Shown piece by piece: positions 62,501-64,000 of a stretch of DNA of 64,000 bases. Source of the DNA: Microvirga lotononidis. GTDB taxonomy: Bacteria > Pseudomonadota > Alphaproteobacteria > Rhizobiales > Beijerinckiaceae. The stretch is from contig NZ_CP141048.1 of NCBI RefSeq assembly GCF_034627025.1, positions 1,934,001 through 1,998,000 of the forward strand, given 5' to 3'. Both the position numbers and the translations under genes were made by a program. The notes beneath the pieces are model-generated. The model ran no database searches. It was given only the letters and a program-made list of their open reading frames with translations, and was not told the DNA's origin. Positions within the stretch are counted from its first letter, which is position 1; each line of letters begins with the position of its first letter.

Positions 62501-62550
62501 TGCCCTTCCTGTCCAACCCTCGAACCATCGTCCCCTCATCCGGTGCCTTC

Positions 62551-63849
62551 ATGACCACGACCCGAGACAAGCTTGAAACCATTCTGGCGCGCCTTGCCGG
62601 GCGCAAGGACGAGGAGCGGGTCTTTCTGCGCATCTACGAGGACGCGGCGCGCATCGCCGCCGATGCCGCCGATGCACGGCAGCGCGCGGGTCTCACGCTC
62701 GGCCCACTCGACGGTGTCATCGTGTCGATCAAGGATTTGTTCGACGTGGCGGGCGAGACGACGCTCGCAGGCTCGATCGCCCTGCGCGACGCGCCGCCCG
62801 CCGACAAGGACGCGACCATCGTTCGCCGCCTGCGTCAGGCGGGCGCCGTCATCCTGGGCAAGACCAACATGGTGGAGTTCGCGTTCTCCGGCATCGGGCT
62901 CAATCCTCATTACGGCACGCCCGGCAATGCGGCGGATCCCTCGCGCATTCCGGGCGGCTCGTCCTCGGGAGCGGGCGTGACGGTGGCGGAAGGGACGAGC
63001 GAGATTTCCATCGGCAGCGATACCGGCGGCTCCGTGCGCATTCCGGCGGCTCTCAACGGCGTCGTCGGGTTCAAGCCGACCGCCCATCGCGTTCCGCTCG
63101 ACGGCGCGTTTCCGCTCGCGCCGAGCCTCGATTCCATCGGGCCCCTCGCGCGCGATGTGCAGGATTGCGCGTTCGCGGATGCGATCATGGCGGGCGAGGA
63201 GCCACGCCTGTTGAATGCGCATCCCCTGGTGGGTCTGCGGATCGGCGTGCCGCGCGGACGCCTGTTCGCCCAGACGGAGCCCATGGTGGAGAAGGCCTTC
63301 GAGGCTGCGTTGAAGCATCTGTCGGGAGCCGGCGCGCGGATCGTCGATCATGGCATCGACGATCTGCTCGAAGCCATGGCGGATACCACCGTCACATCCT
63401 CGATCGCGTCCATCGAAGCCTCCGAGGTTCACGCGGATTGGCTCGAGGCGAAGGTCGCCGAGATCGACCCGCGCGTGCATTGGTGGATCGCGCGCAGCGG
63501 CAAGGTGCCGGCGCCGATCTATATCCGCATGCTGCGCCGCAGACGCACCCTCGTCGCCGCGATGGACGAGCGATTGGCGCCTCTCGACGTGCTGGCGTTG
63601 CCCACCACCGCTATCTCCGCCCCTCTGATCGCTCCGCTCGAGGCCGACATCAAGCTCTATAACAAGACCGACGACCTGATCCTGCGCAACACCACGTTCG
63701 GCAACCAGTTCGACCTCACCGGCATCTCCCTGCCGATCCCCGGTACCGAGCGGCCGGTCGGTCTCATGCTGGTGGCGCGCCACGGCCATGACCAGCGGCT
63801 CCTCGACATTGCCGCAAGCGTCGAGACCATGTTGGCTCAAGGGGTGTGA
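62551..63849 (+). CDS. Amidase signature family protein
   Basis: 432 residues from the ATG at 62551. The Ser-cisSer-Lys triad is present: Lys61 in IVSIKDLFDVAG, the GGSSSG serines 137-139, and the nucleophile Ser161 in SDTGGSVRIPAALNGVVGFK. The family hydrolyses amides, including GatA-like and AtzF-like enzymes. The substrate-binding segments are not specific enough to choose, and there is no GatB/C beside it. It follows the kinase by about 100 bp. Confidence 0.93.
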   Translation: MTTTRDKLETILARLAGRKDEERVFLRIYEDAARIAADAADARQRAGLTLGPLDGVIVSIKDLFDVAGETTLAGSIALRDAPPADKDATIVRRLRQAGAVILGKTNMVEFAFSGIGLNPHYGTPGNAADPSRIPGGSSSGAGVTVAEGTSEISIGSDTGGSVRIPAALNGVVGFKPTAHRVPLDGAFPLAPSLDSIGPLARDVQDCAFADAIMAGEEPRLLNAHPLVGLRIGVPRGRLFAQTEPMVEKAFEAALKHLSGAGARIVDHGIDDLLEAMADTTVTSSIASIEASEVHADWLEAKVAEIDPRVHWWIARSGKVPAPIYIRMLRRRRTLVAAMDERLAPLDVLALPTTAISAPLIAPLEADIKLYNKTDDLILRNTTFGNQFDLTGISLPIPGTERPVGLMLVARHGHDQRLLDIAASVETMLAQGV

Positions 63850-63913
63850 GCGGCACGAAACCGGAGAACGGCGCGTTCTGCCCGTTCCGATCCGTCCGGC
63901 GAGAGACACGACG

Positions 63914-64000
63914 ATGCGGCTCTTCTTCCTCAGCCTCGGCTATGCGAGCCTCGCGCTCGGTATCATCGGCATTTTCCTGCCGGTTCTGCCGACGACGCCG
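63914..64000 (+). CDS. YbaN/DUF454-family membrane protein, N-terminus only
   Basis: The first 29 codons read MRLFFLSLGYASLALGIIGI then FLPVLPTTP, the usual start of YbaN/DUF454 small inner membrane proteins (TM1 plus the LPVLPTTP loop). It is cut by the window edge. The start lies 64 bp after the amidase stop. Confidence 0.8.
   Translation, partial: MRLFFLSLGYASLALGIIGIFLPVLPTTP

Overview
The window reads as a chromosomal segment of a GC-rich alphaproteobacterium of the order Hyphomicrobiales. Methylobacteriaceae, and Microvirga in particular, is my best guess. The pointers are a 180-kDa-class NAD-glutamate dehydrogenase, DUF1476, DUF2794 and DUF4170 proteins, a mitofilin-like gene inside a hem cluster, HWE/HisKA_2 kinases and paired intergenic palindromes. 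The genus is inference; no rRNA is present. I see no phage, insertion sequence or CRISPR array.

Layout: 1-9.5 kb holds a partial GFA-family gene, a pterin dehydratase, a YeiH-like exporter, a histidine phosphatase, ThpR, the giant NAD-GDH, and an HxlR regulator divergent from an alcohol-dehydrogenase-like gene. 9.5-22.6 kb starts with a structured intergenic region (candidate small RNA). It continues with DUF2794, an acetyltransferase and two MFS pumps, a Bax-inhibitor-1 protein, the ybbP/ybbA ABC pair divergent from tesA, an aldo-keto reductase, a YbjQ protein, a UMF1 transporter with a TTG start and an L,D-transpeptidase. 22.7-33.9 kb holds acs, two small proteins, an EVE protein, gpsA and tsaD. 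Divergent from these is a heme block: hemC, hemD, a Mic60/mitofilin-like membrane protein and hemY. At 33.9-34.3 kb are three tRNAs (Thr, Ala, Gly).

34.9-47.5 kb is sensory: two tandem paralogous chemoreceptors, a streptococcal-type TrpRS, a CDF metal transporter, a CHASE2 adenylate cyclase abutting a FecR-TPR-outer-membrane-barrel protein, and a FATGUY-like single-domain response regulator. 47.8-51.8 kb holds a glutamine amidotransferase and an ScfR/RamB-type regulator divergent from isocitrate lyase. Together with acs this gives acetate activation and glyoxylate entry in one window.

51.9-62.5 kb is the most striking part. A YehZYXW-like osmoprotectant ABC transporter runs, through four consecutive ATGA overlaps and then 0-8 bp spacings, into heme oxygenase, bacteriophytochrome, a response regulator, a REC-HisKA_2 kinase and a membrane HWE kinase. 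This predicts co-expression of osmolyte uptake with a red/far-red light sensor and kinases of the type that feed the alphaproteobacterial general stress response. The window ends with an amidase and a partial DUF454 gene.

Two dispersed repeat families occur between genes: paired hairpins built on ATGGCCGG / ATCACCGG stems (about seven copies), and a 36-bp element present twice.
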